Below, piece by piece: positions 1-5,433 of a stretch of DNA of 5,433 nt. A model generated the notes under the pieces. That model was given only the letters and a program-made list of their open reading frames with translations, was not told the origin of the DNA and did no database searches. Position 1 is the stretch's first letter. Each line of letters opens with the position of its first letter. The position numbers and the translations under genes were made by a program. Source of the DNA: an uncultured Actinomycetes bacterium (GTDB taxonomy: Bacteria > Actinomycetota > Actinomycetes > S36-B12 > UBA5976); the NCBI GenBank assembly GCA_903925705.1, contig CAIYGJ010000034.1, forward strand, positions 1 through 5,433, given 5' to 3'.

Positions 1-441
1 GCAGTTTTTGTTGAAGCTGATGCTGCCGGCCAGGTTATGTTCTATGGCCGCGGCGCCGGCGGCGCTCCAACTGCAAGTTCTGTTGTTGGTGACGTAGTCG
101 CAGCAGCCCGACATCGCGTAACTGGATCCGTAGGTCCAGCGCAAAGTATTTACGCAGACCTTGAAGTTCGCCCAATTGGTGAGGCAATAACTTCTTACTA
201 TTTGAATTTGAAAGTTTCCGACGAATCCGGTGTGCTAGCTGCAATCTCTAACGAATTTGCTAAGCATGATGTTTCAATTCAAGCAGTTCGCCAAGATGGT
301 GAAGGCGATGCCGCGAGTTTGATTATCCGAACTCACGAGGCGCCGGAAAGTCGTTTGCGGGCAACTGTTGAAGCCTTGGAAAACATGACTGCTGTACGTG
401 AAGTTCTAGGTGTTATGCGCGTTGAAGGTGCGGGCGCTTAA
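1..441 (+). CDS. hom: Homoserine dehydrogenase, C-terminal part (5' end outside window)
   Basis: This enzyme reduces aspartate semialdehyde to homoserine with NAD(P)H, at the branch point to threonine and methionine in the cytoplasm. The frame is open from base 1, and 146 residues are visible before TAA. The peptide begins AVFVEADAAGQVMFYGRGAGG and continues into APTASSVVGD, the conserved block that closes the catalytic domain of this family. A C-terminal ACT domain follows from about base 187 (ITSYYLNLKVSDESGVLA) to about 432. In Gram-positive and actinobacterial Hom, the ACT domain is associated with threonine feedback inhibition; that role is inferred here. Actinobacterial Hom is about 430-445 residues, so roughly two thirds lies to the left. 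The ATG at base 37 is internal and is not the start. thrC begins 2 bases after the stop, so the two are surely co-transcribed. Confidence 0.96.
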   Translation, partial: AVFVEADAAGQVMFYGRGAGGAPTASSVVGDVVAAARHRVTGSVGPAQSIYADLEVRPIGEAITSYYLNLKVSDESGVLAAISNEFAKHDVSIQAVRQDGEGDAASLIIRTHEAPESRLRATVEALENMTAVREVLGVMRVEGAGA

Positions 442-443
442 CC

Positions 444-1502
444 ATGGCCCATATTTGGCGCGGAGTCATCGAGGAATATCGGGACAGATTACCGATCGCA
501 CCCAATGACATTGTCGTTTCCTTGGGTGAAGGTGGAACTCCACTTGTTTATGCCTGCACTTTGTCAGAATTAACTGGCGCAAAGGTTTATCTAAAAGTTG
601 AAGGCATGAATCCAACTGGATCCTTTAAAGACCGCGGTATGACCATGGCGATAACAGATGCAGCCCGTAATGGTGCAAAGGCTGTGGTTTGCGCATCGAC
701 CGGAAACACCAGTGCTTCAGCAGCAGCTTATGCAACTAAAGCTGGAATGAAGAGTGCAGTTTTAGTTCCGCAAGGAAAAATTGCGATGGGCAAATTAGCG
801 CAGGCAGTTATTCACGGCGCAACAATCTTGCAGGTTGATGGAAACTTTGACGATTGCTTAGATATCGCGCGCGACTTAGCGGAAAACTATCCAATTGCAC
901 TTGTTAATTCAGTAAACCCAACTCGATTGCAGGGCCAAAAGACCGCAGCATTTGAAATTGTTGACGCATTAGGTGATGCACCCGACATCCACTGTCTGCC
1001 GGTAGGAAATGCCGGAAACATTTCTGCGTATTGGATGGGTTTCACCGAGTATTACCACGACAAAGTTTCAACCCAGCGTCCTGTTATGTGGGGATTCCAA
1101 GCAGCGGGCGCCGCGCCATTTGTTGCAGGACATCCAATTGAAAAGCCAGAAACTATTGCAACAGCAATTCGGATTGGAAAGCCAGCATCTTGGGATTTGG
1201 CAGTTGCTGCCCGCGATGATTCCGGTGGCCTAATTGACGCCGTAACTGATGATCAAATTTTAGATGCATATCGAATTCTTGCGGATAAAGAAGGTTTCTT
1301 TGTTGAACCATCAAGTGCTGCATCTGTCGCTGGCTTACTGCAACAAGCTCAGCGCGGTCTAGTCGATGCTGGATCAACAATCGTTTGCACTGTTACTGGA
1401 AATGGTTTGAAAGATACGCAGTGGGCTCTGGAAGATGCCAAAGATCCAGTAGTCGTGCCCGTTGATGTTAAAGCTGCCGCCGCTGCACTAGGTCTTGCCT
1501 AA
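444..1502 (+). CDS. thrC: Threonine synthase (PLP-dependent)
   Basis: This enzyme converts O-phosphohomoserine to L-threonine plus phosphate, the last step of the pathway. The protein has 352 residues, the usual length of the short actinobacterial/Bacillus-type enzyme. The fold-type II PLP signature is complete. GSFKDRG at 59-65 carries the Schiff-base lysine K62. GNTSASAAAYA at 87-97 is the substrate/cofactor loop, GNAGNI at 188-193 is the phosphate-binding loop, and TGNGLKD is at 318-324. The N-terminus MAHIWRGVIEEYRDRLP matches actinobacterial orthologues, which supports the ATG at 444. The only upstream purine stretch is GAAGG at 424-428, 15 bases away, so translation is probably coupled to hom termination. 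It sits between hom and thrB, in the order usual in Streptomyces-like operons. Confidence 0.97.
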   Translation: MAHIWRGVIEEYRDRLPIAPNDIVVSLGEGGTPLVYACTLSELTGAKVYLKVEGMNPTGSFKDRGMTMAITDAARNGAKAVVCASTGNTSASAAAYATKAGMKSAVLVPQGKIAMGKLAQAVIHGATILQVDGNFDDCLDIARDLAENYPIALVNSVNPTRLQGQKTAAFEIVDALGDAPDIHCLPVGNAGNISAYWMGFTEYYHDKVSTQRPVMWGFQAAGAAPFVAGHPIEKPETIATAIRIGKPASWDLAVAARDDSGGLIDAVTDDQILDAYRILADKEGFFVEPSSAASVAGLLQQAQRGLVDAGSTIVCTVTGNGLKDTQWALEDAKDPVVVPVDVKAAAAALGLA

Positions 1503-2416
1503 TGTCGCGCATAGTTTCAGTTTCCGTTCCTGCGACCAGTGCTAATTTGGGACCTGGCTATGACGCGCTTGGATTAGCTTTAGAGATTCGAGATTTTGTA
1601 ACTGCGCAATTTACTGAAGACAACAAGATCACTGTTGAAGTAACCGGCCAAGGCGCAGGCAAACTCCCAACTGATGAATCTCACTTGATTGCCAAAACAA
1701 TCATTGATGCCTGCAAAGCATTTGGCACGGAAGTCACCGGGTTGCATGTTGAATGCAAGAACGCAATCCCACAAGGTCGGGGATTGGGTTCAAGTGCAGC
1801 AGCAATTGTTGCCGGCCTAGTTCTGGCTAGCGAGTTAACTTATGCCCGAGCGAGTGAAGACGAGTTACTTCAAATGGCAAACGCTATCGAAGGCCACCCA
1901 GACAATGTTGCTGCCTGCCTACTGGGCGCAATGACAATTGCTTGGCTTGAAGATGACGGTAAAGCAAATTCAGTTTCAATGAATGTTCATCCTGACATTT
2001 CTCCAGTTCTAGGAATTCCGCAAACCGAGTTAGACACTCACAAAGCGCGTGGTTTGATTCCAGAATCCATTGCTCATGTTGATGCAGCATTTAATGCTGG
2101 ACGCTCTGCCTTATTGGTCGCAGCAATGATCGGGGATCCAGATTTCTTGCTGGAGGCTACCGAAGATAAATTGCATCAGCCGTTCCGCGCCCAGGCTTAC
2201 CCAGAATCCATGGAACTAATTGCCCAGCTTCGGGATGCGGAAATTGCAGCCTGCATCAGCGGTGCCGGACCGACAATCATTGCCCTTTGCACCTCAGATC
2301 AGGTAGCCCAAGCAACTGAAATCATTGCAAAATCTGGCTTTACGGCTGCTCCTGTGGCGGTTGCAGATCAGGGCGCAATTCCAGACAACAACGACGAACC
2401 AGCTAGCGAAGATTAA
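1502..2416 (+). CDS. thrB: Homoserine kinase (GHMP family)
   Basis: This enzyme phosphorylates homoserine with ATP to give O-phosphohomoserine, the substrate of the threonine synthase encoded just before it. The protein has 304 residues, normal for the family. All three GHMP motifs are visible: PATSANLGPGYD at 10-21, the ATP-binding glycine-rich loop PQGRGLGSSAAA at 90-101, and SGAGPTI at 253-259. EGHPDN at 130-135 is also typical. The start codon shares its A with the thrC stop (TAATG, 1500-1504), and only a weak AGG (1490-1492) precedes it, so translational coupling is likely. The C-terminal tail (about 293-304) is acidic and looks disordered. No convincing intrinsic terminator follows, so read-through into rho is plausible. 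Confidence 0.97.
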   Translation: MSRIVSVSVPATSANLGPGYDALGLALEIRDFVTAQFTEDNKITVEVTGQGAGKLPTDESHLIAKTIIDACKAFGTEVTGLHVECKNAIPQGRGLGSSAAAIVAGLVLASELTYARASEDELLQMANAIEGHPDNVAACLLGAMTIAWLEDDGKANSVSMNVHPDISPVLGIPQTELDTHKARGLIPESIAHVDAAFNAGRSALLVAAMIGDPDFLLEATEDKLHQPFRAQAYPESMELIAQLRDAEIAACISGAGPTIIALCTSDQVAQATEIIAKSGFTAAPVAVADQGAIPDNNDEPASED

Positions 2417-2437
2417 AACCTTCGAATTCAAGGCAAT

Positions 2438-2467
2438 TTCGCATCAATCTGCATGACCTGCTAGTCT
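2438..2467 (+). promoter_or_regulatory. Candidate rho promoter
   Basis: TAGTCT at 2462-2467 fits the actinobacterial -10 consensus TANNNT. It is preceded by TGC at 2459-2461, giving an extended -10. A poor -35 match, TTCGCA at 2438-2443, lies 18 bases upstream. Transcription would begin near 2474, leaving a leader of about 100 bases before rho. The pattern is seen directly, but its activity is inferred. Confidence 0.4.
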
Positions 2468-2474
2468 TATGACA

Positions 2475-2496
2475 TCGGTTGAATCTCTTTCACCGA
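2475..2496 (+). promoter_or_regulatory. Hairpin at the predicted 5' end of the rho transcript
   Basis: TCGGT (2475-2479), a bulged T (2480) and GAA (2481-2483) pair with TTC (2489-2491) and ACCGA (2492-2496), around the 5-base loop TCTCT. This gives 8 pairs with one bulge. It starts almost exactly where the candidate promoter would place the first transcribed base, so it could be a 5'-protecting or regulatory stem. No T-run follows, so it is not a terminator. The pairing is seen; the role is inference. Confidence 0.3.
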
Positions 2497-2562
2497 AAAT
2501 CCCGCAAAAATTCTCGCGAAAATTCGTGCACTATTTGCTGGATAGAAAACCACTCAAAACAT

Positions 2563-2568
2563 AAAGGA
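2563..2568 (+). promoter_or_regulatory. Ribosome binding site of rho
   Basis: AAAGGA lies 7 bases before the GTG at 2576, an ideal spacing. It is the clearest Shine-Dalgarno site in the window, and it settles the use of GTG as the rho start. Confidence 0.8.
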
Positions 2569-2575
2569 CACATAC

Positions 2576-4201
2576 GTGACCGAGACAACTGCCCAAGACA
2601 AAGGGCTGAACTCCAAACTTCTTCCTGAACTTAAGGCCATGGCCGCTGGACTAGGAATTGATGGCGCATCAGGTATGCGCAAAGCCGAACTTGTTAAGGC
2701 AATTGGTGCCAAGCAAGGTGGCGGTCGAGGCAGTCGTTCTGCATCCCGCCCAGCAGGTGCCGCAAAAAAAGAATCTGCAGGCGAAGAGCGCGCACCTCGT
2801 GAAGAGCGCGCACCCCGGGAAGAACGTGAAGAGCGCGCACCGCGTAACAACGATGGTGAATCTGAAGGCAACGACCGCGGCGATCGTGGCGACCGTAACG
2901 ATCGTGGCGACCGTAACGATCGCAATGGTCGTAACCGACGTGGACGTGATCGCAACGATCGCAACAGCAATGGCCGCAACAACCGTGGTGCCCGCGGTGG
3001 AGATCGCGATTACGACCTAGAAGTTTCTGACGACGATGTATTGCTGCCTGTTGCAGGAATCATCGACATCCTTGATAACTATGCATTCGTTCGCACATCC
3101 GGTTACTTGCCCGGTCCAAACGATGTCTACGTATCAATGGGATTAGTAAAGCGTTTCTCACTTCGCAAGGGTGATGCAGTAACCGGTCAGGTTAAGCAGC
3201 CACGCGAAGGCGACCGCCCACAGAAGTTCAATCCACTTGTTCGCATAGAGTCCATCAATGGCCTTGAACCAGATGAAGCAATCAAGCGCGTTGATTTCGG
3301 CAAACTAACCCCGCTTTACCCACAGGATCGTTTGCGTCTTGAAACCGTGCCAAACAACTTAGTTACTCGCGTAATTGATTTGGTTGCACCAATTGGCAAG
3401 GGTCAGCGTGGTCTGATTGTTTCGCCACCAAAGGCTGGCAAGACCATGATCTTGCAAAACATTGCAAATGCGATTGCGGAAAACAATCCAGAAGTTCACT
3501 TGATGGTTGTTCTAGTTGATGAGCGACCTGAAGAAGTTACTGACATGCAGCGCTCGGTAAAGGGTGAAGTTATTGCTTCAACTTTTGACCGTCCAGCTGA
3601 AGACCACACCACAATTGCAGAACTTGCAATTGAACGCGCAAAGCGTTTGGTTGAAATGGGACATGACGTTGTGGTCCTACTTGACTCAATGACTCGTCTT
3701 GGTCGTGCTTACAACCTTTCAGCCCCTGCATCTGGTCGTATTCTTTCTGGTGGTGTTGACTCAGCTGCGTTGTATCCACCAAAGAAGTTCTTTGGTGCTG
3801 CTCGCAATATCGAAGAGGGTGGCTCGCTAACAATCTTGGCAACAGCCCTTGTGGATACCGGATCCCGAATGGACGAAGTTATCTTCGAAGAATTTAAGGG
3901 AACTGGAAACATGGAACTTAAGCTTGATCGTCGTCTGGCAGATCGTCGCATCTTCCCAGCCGTTGATGTTGAAGCATCCGGAACTCGTCGCGAAGAAATC
4001 CTTTTGGCCGCAGATGAGCTAAAGGTAATTTGGAAGCTACGCCGCGTGCTACACGCACTTGATTCCCAGCAATCACTTGAATTGTTATTGACTAAGCTTC
4101 GCGAAACCAAGAGCAACCTTGACTTCTTGATGCAGGTTCAAAAGACCACACCTGAAGCACCAGGTGGTATGGGTTCAGATTCGATGGATAACGTCGACTA
4201 A
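2576..4201 (+). CDS. rho: Transcription termination factor Rho with actinobacterial R/D/N-rich insertion
   Basis: Rho is a hexameric RNA-dependent ATPase/helicase that ends transcription of untranslated RNA. The protein has 541 residues, longer than E. coli Rho (419) because of an insertion. Residues 11-46 form the helical Rho_N domain. Residues about 47-147 are a low-complexity linker rich in Arg, Gly, Asp, Asn and Glu, with no lysine from 66 to 191. Residues 161-234 are the OB-fold primary RNA-binding domain (GIIDILDNYAFV, YVSMGLVKRF). The ATPase core holds Walker A GLIVSPPKAGKT (279-290), VDERPEEVTDMQR (314-326), Walker B VVVLLDS (365-371) and the R-loop segment KGTGNMEL (441-448). The core is intact, so the enzyme should be active. 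The GTG start is supported by AAAGGA at 2563-2568. The gene follows thrB by 159 bases, as in many Actinobacteria, and is closed by an intrinsic terminator. Confidence 0.98.
   Translation: MTETTAQDKGLNSKLLPELKAMAAGLGIDGASGMRKAELVKAIGAKQGGGRGSRSASRPAGAAKKESAGEERAPREERAPREEREERAPRNNDGESEGNDRGDRGDRNDRGDRNDRNGRNRRGRDRNDRNSNGRNNRGARGGDRDYDLEVSDDDVLLPVAGIIDILDNYAFVRTSGYLPGPNDVYVSMGLVKRFSLRKGDAVTGQVKQPREGDRPQKFNPLVRIESINGLEPDEAIKRVDFGKLTPLYPQDRLRLETVPNNLVTRVIDLVAPIGKGQRGLIVSPPKAGKTMILQNIANAIAENNPEVHLMVVLVDERPEEVTDMQRSVKGEVIASTFDRPAEDHTTIAELAIERAKRLVEMGHDVVVLLDSMTRLGRAYNLSAPASGRILSGGVDSAALYPPKKFFGAARNIEEGGSLTILATALVDTGSRMDEVIFEEFKGTGNMELKLDRRLADRRIFPAVDVEASGTRREEILLAADELKVIWKLRRVLHALDSQQSLELLLTKLRETKSNLDFLMQVQKTTPEAPGGMGSDSMDNVD
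2783..2841 (+). repeat. Three copies of a 14-base repeat in the rho linker
   Basis: GAAGAGCGCGCACC occurs exactly at 2783-2796, 2801-2814 and 2828-2841, in the reading frame of rho, encoding E-E-R-A-P units. The spacing is 18 then 27 bases, so the copies are not a uniform tandem array. They are part of the coding low-complexity linker and are probably products of slippage or unequal duplication. Confidence 0.8.
2881..2916 (+). repeat. Perfect 18-base tandem duplication in the rho linker
   Basis: The unit CGATCGTGGCGACCGTAA is present twice head to tail (2881-2898 and 2899-2916) with no mismatch. A third partial copy, CGATCG, follows at 2917-2922. It encodes repeated D-R-G-D-R-N units. The identity at all codon positions suggests a recent in-frame duplication. 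It could vary in copy number between strains. Confidence 0.85.
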
Positions 4202-4212
4202 AGAAATTATTG

Positions 4213-4248
4213 AAAGGTCCGACATTCATCAGAGTGTCGGACCTTTTT
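4213..4248 (+). terminator. Intrinsic terminator of rho
   Basis: AAAGGTCCGACA (4213-4224) pairs perfectly over 12 bases with TGTCGGACCTTT (4235-4246) across a 10-base loop. The right arm runs into TTTTT (4244-4248). It starts 11 bases after the rho stop. On the opposite strand only three T follow the stem, so it is mainly a plus-strand terminator. Confidence 0.92.
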
Positions 4249-4250
4249 CA

Positions 4251-4279
4251 TTTAGTCAGACCAACTACACGGGTAGATT
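4251..4279 (+). promoter_or_regulatory. Candidate leaderless promoter of the M14 peptidase gene
   Basis: TAGATT at 4274-4279 matches TANNNT and ends 6 bases before the GTG at 4286, so transcription could start at the start codon itself. TTTAGT at 4251-4256, 17 bases upstream, is a weak -35. No Shine-Dalgarno sequence is visible before the GTG, which suits a leaderless message, a common mode in Actinobacteria. The site lies immediately after the rho terminator. Confidence 0.45.
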
Positions 4280-4285
4280 CAATTT

Positions 4286-5080
4286 GTGCGCCTTAAGTTC
4301 TGGACGATTCTGATTGAAAGTGCACTGTTAATTGTCGCAGTGGTCGGAATTGCCTCCGCGATCAATATTTGGCAAAACTCATCCAGTTATCCCGATGGTG
4401 GATGTCAGCAAACTTTGGTTGTCGGTAAATCGGTTAAAGGAATCTCGATTGAGGCCTGTCAACTCAATGGTTCAAATCCAGATGCTGAAAACACTTTGCT
4501 TGTCATAGGAACCATTCATGGCGACGAACCAGATGGCAAGCGAGTAATTGTTGAGTTAGAAGCATCGGGCACACCAAAAAACACCAACATCTGGTTGATT
4601 CGTGATGGAAATCCAGACGGGGCAAATCTTGCAACCCGAAGAAATGCCAATGAAGTTGATATCAACCGAAATTTTCCGATCAAGTGGAAGCCGTCAGATC
4701 CTTTGGCCCGAACTTATAGCGGACCCAGTCCAGCAAGCGAGCCAGAAACTTTGGCGTTAATGAATGCCGTCACAACGATAAAACCAACTCGCATTGTGGT
4801 TTTTCATCAGCCATACGCGCAAATTGATTGCCCTCCCGAGCGATCGACCGCAATAAGTGATCGGTTATCACAGCTAACGGGATTTAAGTCCGAGTGCATT
4901 CCTGGTGAAAAATCCGGGTCACCAACAAATACCTACACCGGAACTTTTACGATCTGGGCAAACGCAACATTTCCAGAGACCACAGCAGTTACGTTTGAAT
5001 TAGGCCTAACAACTATGGATGCAAAGATTCACACAATTGCAAAAGCCATGCGCACCATTGCCGCAGATCCAAGCAGTTAA
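4286..5080 (+). CDS. Exported or membrane-anchored M14-family zinc carboxypeptidase/amidase
   Basis: This is a 264-residue metallopeptidase. A short basic N-terminus (R2, K4) is followed by a hydrophobic segment, residues 7-29, that either anchors the protein or is cut after A25 (A-S-A motif). The catalytic part therefore lies outside the membrane. The M14 active-site set is present: zinc ligands H78 and E81 in TIHGDEPDG, substrate-binding region TRRN (117-120) and DINRNFP (125-131), third zinc ligand H174 in FHQPY, and catalytic E238 in FELG. The HGDEP and NRNFP context resembles MpaA-like murein peptide amidases, which cut gamma-D-Glu-diaminopimelate bonds, but the substrate is not fixed by sequence. 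Cysteines C40, C58, C182 and C204 could form disulfides. The GTG start was chosen because it precedes the basic/hydrophobic segment and lies 6 bases after a -10-like motif; no ribosome binding site is visible. It is separated from rho by a terminator, so it is its own unit. Confidence 0.85.
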   Translation: MRLKFWTILIESALLIVAVVGIASAINIWQNSSSYPDGGCQQTLVVGKSVKGISIEACQLNGSNPDAENTLLVIGTIHGDEPDGKRVIVELEASGTPKNTNIWLIRDGNPDGANLATRRNANEVDINRNFPIKWKPSDPLARTYSGPSPASEPETLALMNAVTTIKPTRIVVFHQPYAQIDCPPERSTAISDRLSQLTGFKSECIPGEKSGSPTNTYTGTFTIWANATFPETTAVTFELGLTTMDAKIHTIAKAMRTIAADPSS

Positions 5081-5083
5081 TGG

Positions 5084-5433
5084 CTAAAGGGAGAAGCTCG
5101 GGTACTCGTCCGTTACAAGCAAGAATGCATATCCATAAACTCGATTCCAAAACTTCGTCACACCCAAAAGCACATCAGCACTAAAGGCTGGCATTTTTCC
5201 GGTGAACAAAATCGTGAACCAGGTAAAGACCAGTACTGCTAGGCCATAGATTACGTAAACAAATCCGACCAGATAAAGCGGTAAGGCAAGTAACCATTTA
5301 ACTAATGGAAGGTAGCGATTTAATTTAGCGCCGCCTTCAACATCTGGGAATGTGATTTTGACATCTTCACTTTCCTCGATTGATGGGTAATTGTCATTTA
5401 GCAAAAGGATGTAAGCAGTAACGCGCGTTGATA
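5084..5433 (-). CDS. DUF4389 membrane protein, C-terminal part (5' end outside window)
   Basis: The frame is open from the right edge to TAG at 5084-5086, giving 115 visible residues. It contains the DUF4389 pattern: a polar strand-like stretch (VKITFPDVEG), hydrophobic segments (about 43-75 and 97-107 of the visible part), W-F-T-I-L-F-T-G-K-M-P and the ending RVYGYAFLLVTDEYPSFSL. Just before this unit is RVTAYILLLNDNYPSI, which aligns with that ending (R-V-x-x-Y-x-x-L-L-x-x-D-x-Y-P-S). The protein therefore appears to have at least two DUF4389 units. A TTG at 5404 could be taken as a start, but it lies inside this repeat and is very probably internal. The function of the family is unknown; an inner-membrane location is inferred from hydrophobicity. 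It converges with the peptidase gene, with 3 bases between the stops. Confidence 0.8.
   Translation of the reverse strand, partial: STRVTAYILLLNDNYPSIEESEDVKITFPDVEGGAKLNRYLPLVKWLLALPLYLVGFVYVIYGLAVLVFTWFTILFTGKMPAFSADVLLGVTKFWNRVYGYAFLLVTDEYPSFSL

Noticed and set aside
37..441. ATG at 37 as a start for a small ACT-domain protein
   Set aside because: Upstream codons 1-36 are in the same frame and read AVFVEADAAGQV, which is conserved homoserine dehydrogenase sequence. The ATG is internal.
2407..2424. CGAAG...CTTCG inverted repeat at the thrB end as an operon terminator
   Set aside because: The stem is only five pairs with an 8-base loop and no T-run, and its left arm lies inside thrB. It is too weak to call.
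2531..2545. CTAT...ATAG short hairpin just before the rho ribosome binding site
   Set aside because: Four A/T-rich pairs are too few to be meaningful.
2783..2922. CRISPR-like or regulatory direct repeats
   Set aside because: The repeats are in frame with rho, irregularly spaced and without unique spacers; they encode the protein linker.
2554..2982. Long minus-strand open frame and another plus-strand frame (2658-3020) over the rho linker
   Set aside because: Both are shadows of the repetitive Arg-rich coding sequence. Their proteins are low-complexity, while the rho frame encodes recognisable domains on both sides.
3709..4116. 135-residue minus-strand open frame inside rho
   Set aside because: It lies fully antisense to the conserved ATPase core, shows no recognisable motif and has no upstream signals.

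Overview
The window looks like a piece of a low-to-moderate GC actinobacterial chromosome. The gene order hom-thrC-thrB-rho on one strand is characteristic of Actinobacteria such as Streptomyces and Micrococcus. The Rho protein carries the long Arg/Asp/Asn/Gly-rich insertion typical of that phylum. The base composition is clearly AT-richer than classic actinomycetes, and the proteins are compact with short spacers. This would fit a streamlined freshwater actinobacterium (for example Nanopelagicales/acI), but that placement is inference and not proven by the sequence.

Layout: (1) 1-441, the 3' third of homoserine dehydrogenase (hom), cut by the left edge and ending in an ACT domain. (2) 444-1502 thrC and 1502-2416 thrB, packed with a 2-base gap and a 1-base TAATG overlap, so the three genes form a threonine operon from aspartate semialdehyde to threonine. 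(3) 2417-2575, a 159-base leader with a candidate extended -10 promoter, a 5' hairpin and a good ribosome binding site. (4) 2576-4201 rho, closed by a strong intrinsic terminator at 4213-4248. (5) 4286-5080, an exported or membrane-anchored M14-type zinc peptidase, apparently read from a leaderless message. (6) On the minus strand, a DUF4389 membrane protein whose stop lies 3 bases from the peptidase stop. It runs off the right edge, and the visible part contains the end of one DUF4389-like repeat followed by a complete second one.

How the parts work together: Hom, ThrC and ThrB carry out the threonine branch of the aspartate pathway, with the Hom ACT domain as the likely feedback sensor. Rho is the transcription termination helicase and is probably transcribed both from its own promoter and by read-through from thrB. 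The peptidase probably acts outside the membrane, perhaps on cell-wall peptides. It has no evident functional link to the other genes.

Most of the window is ordinary housekeeping sequence, and I see no convincing new multi-gene system. The points most worth a second look are the tandem DUF4389 architecture at the right edge, the strict three-residue arginine periodicity in the Rho linker, the rho leader, and the replacement of the usual rpmE-prfA neighbourhood downstream of rho.
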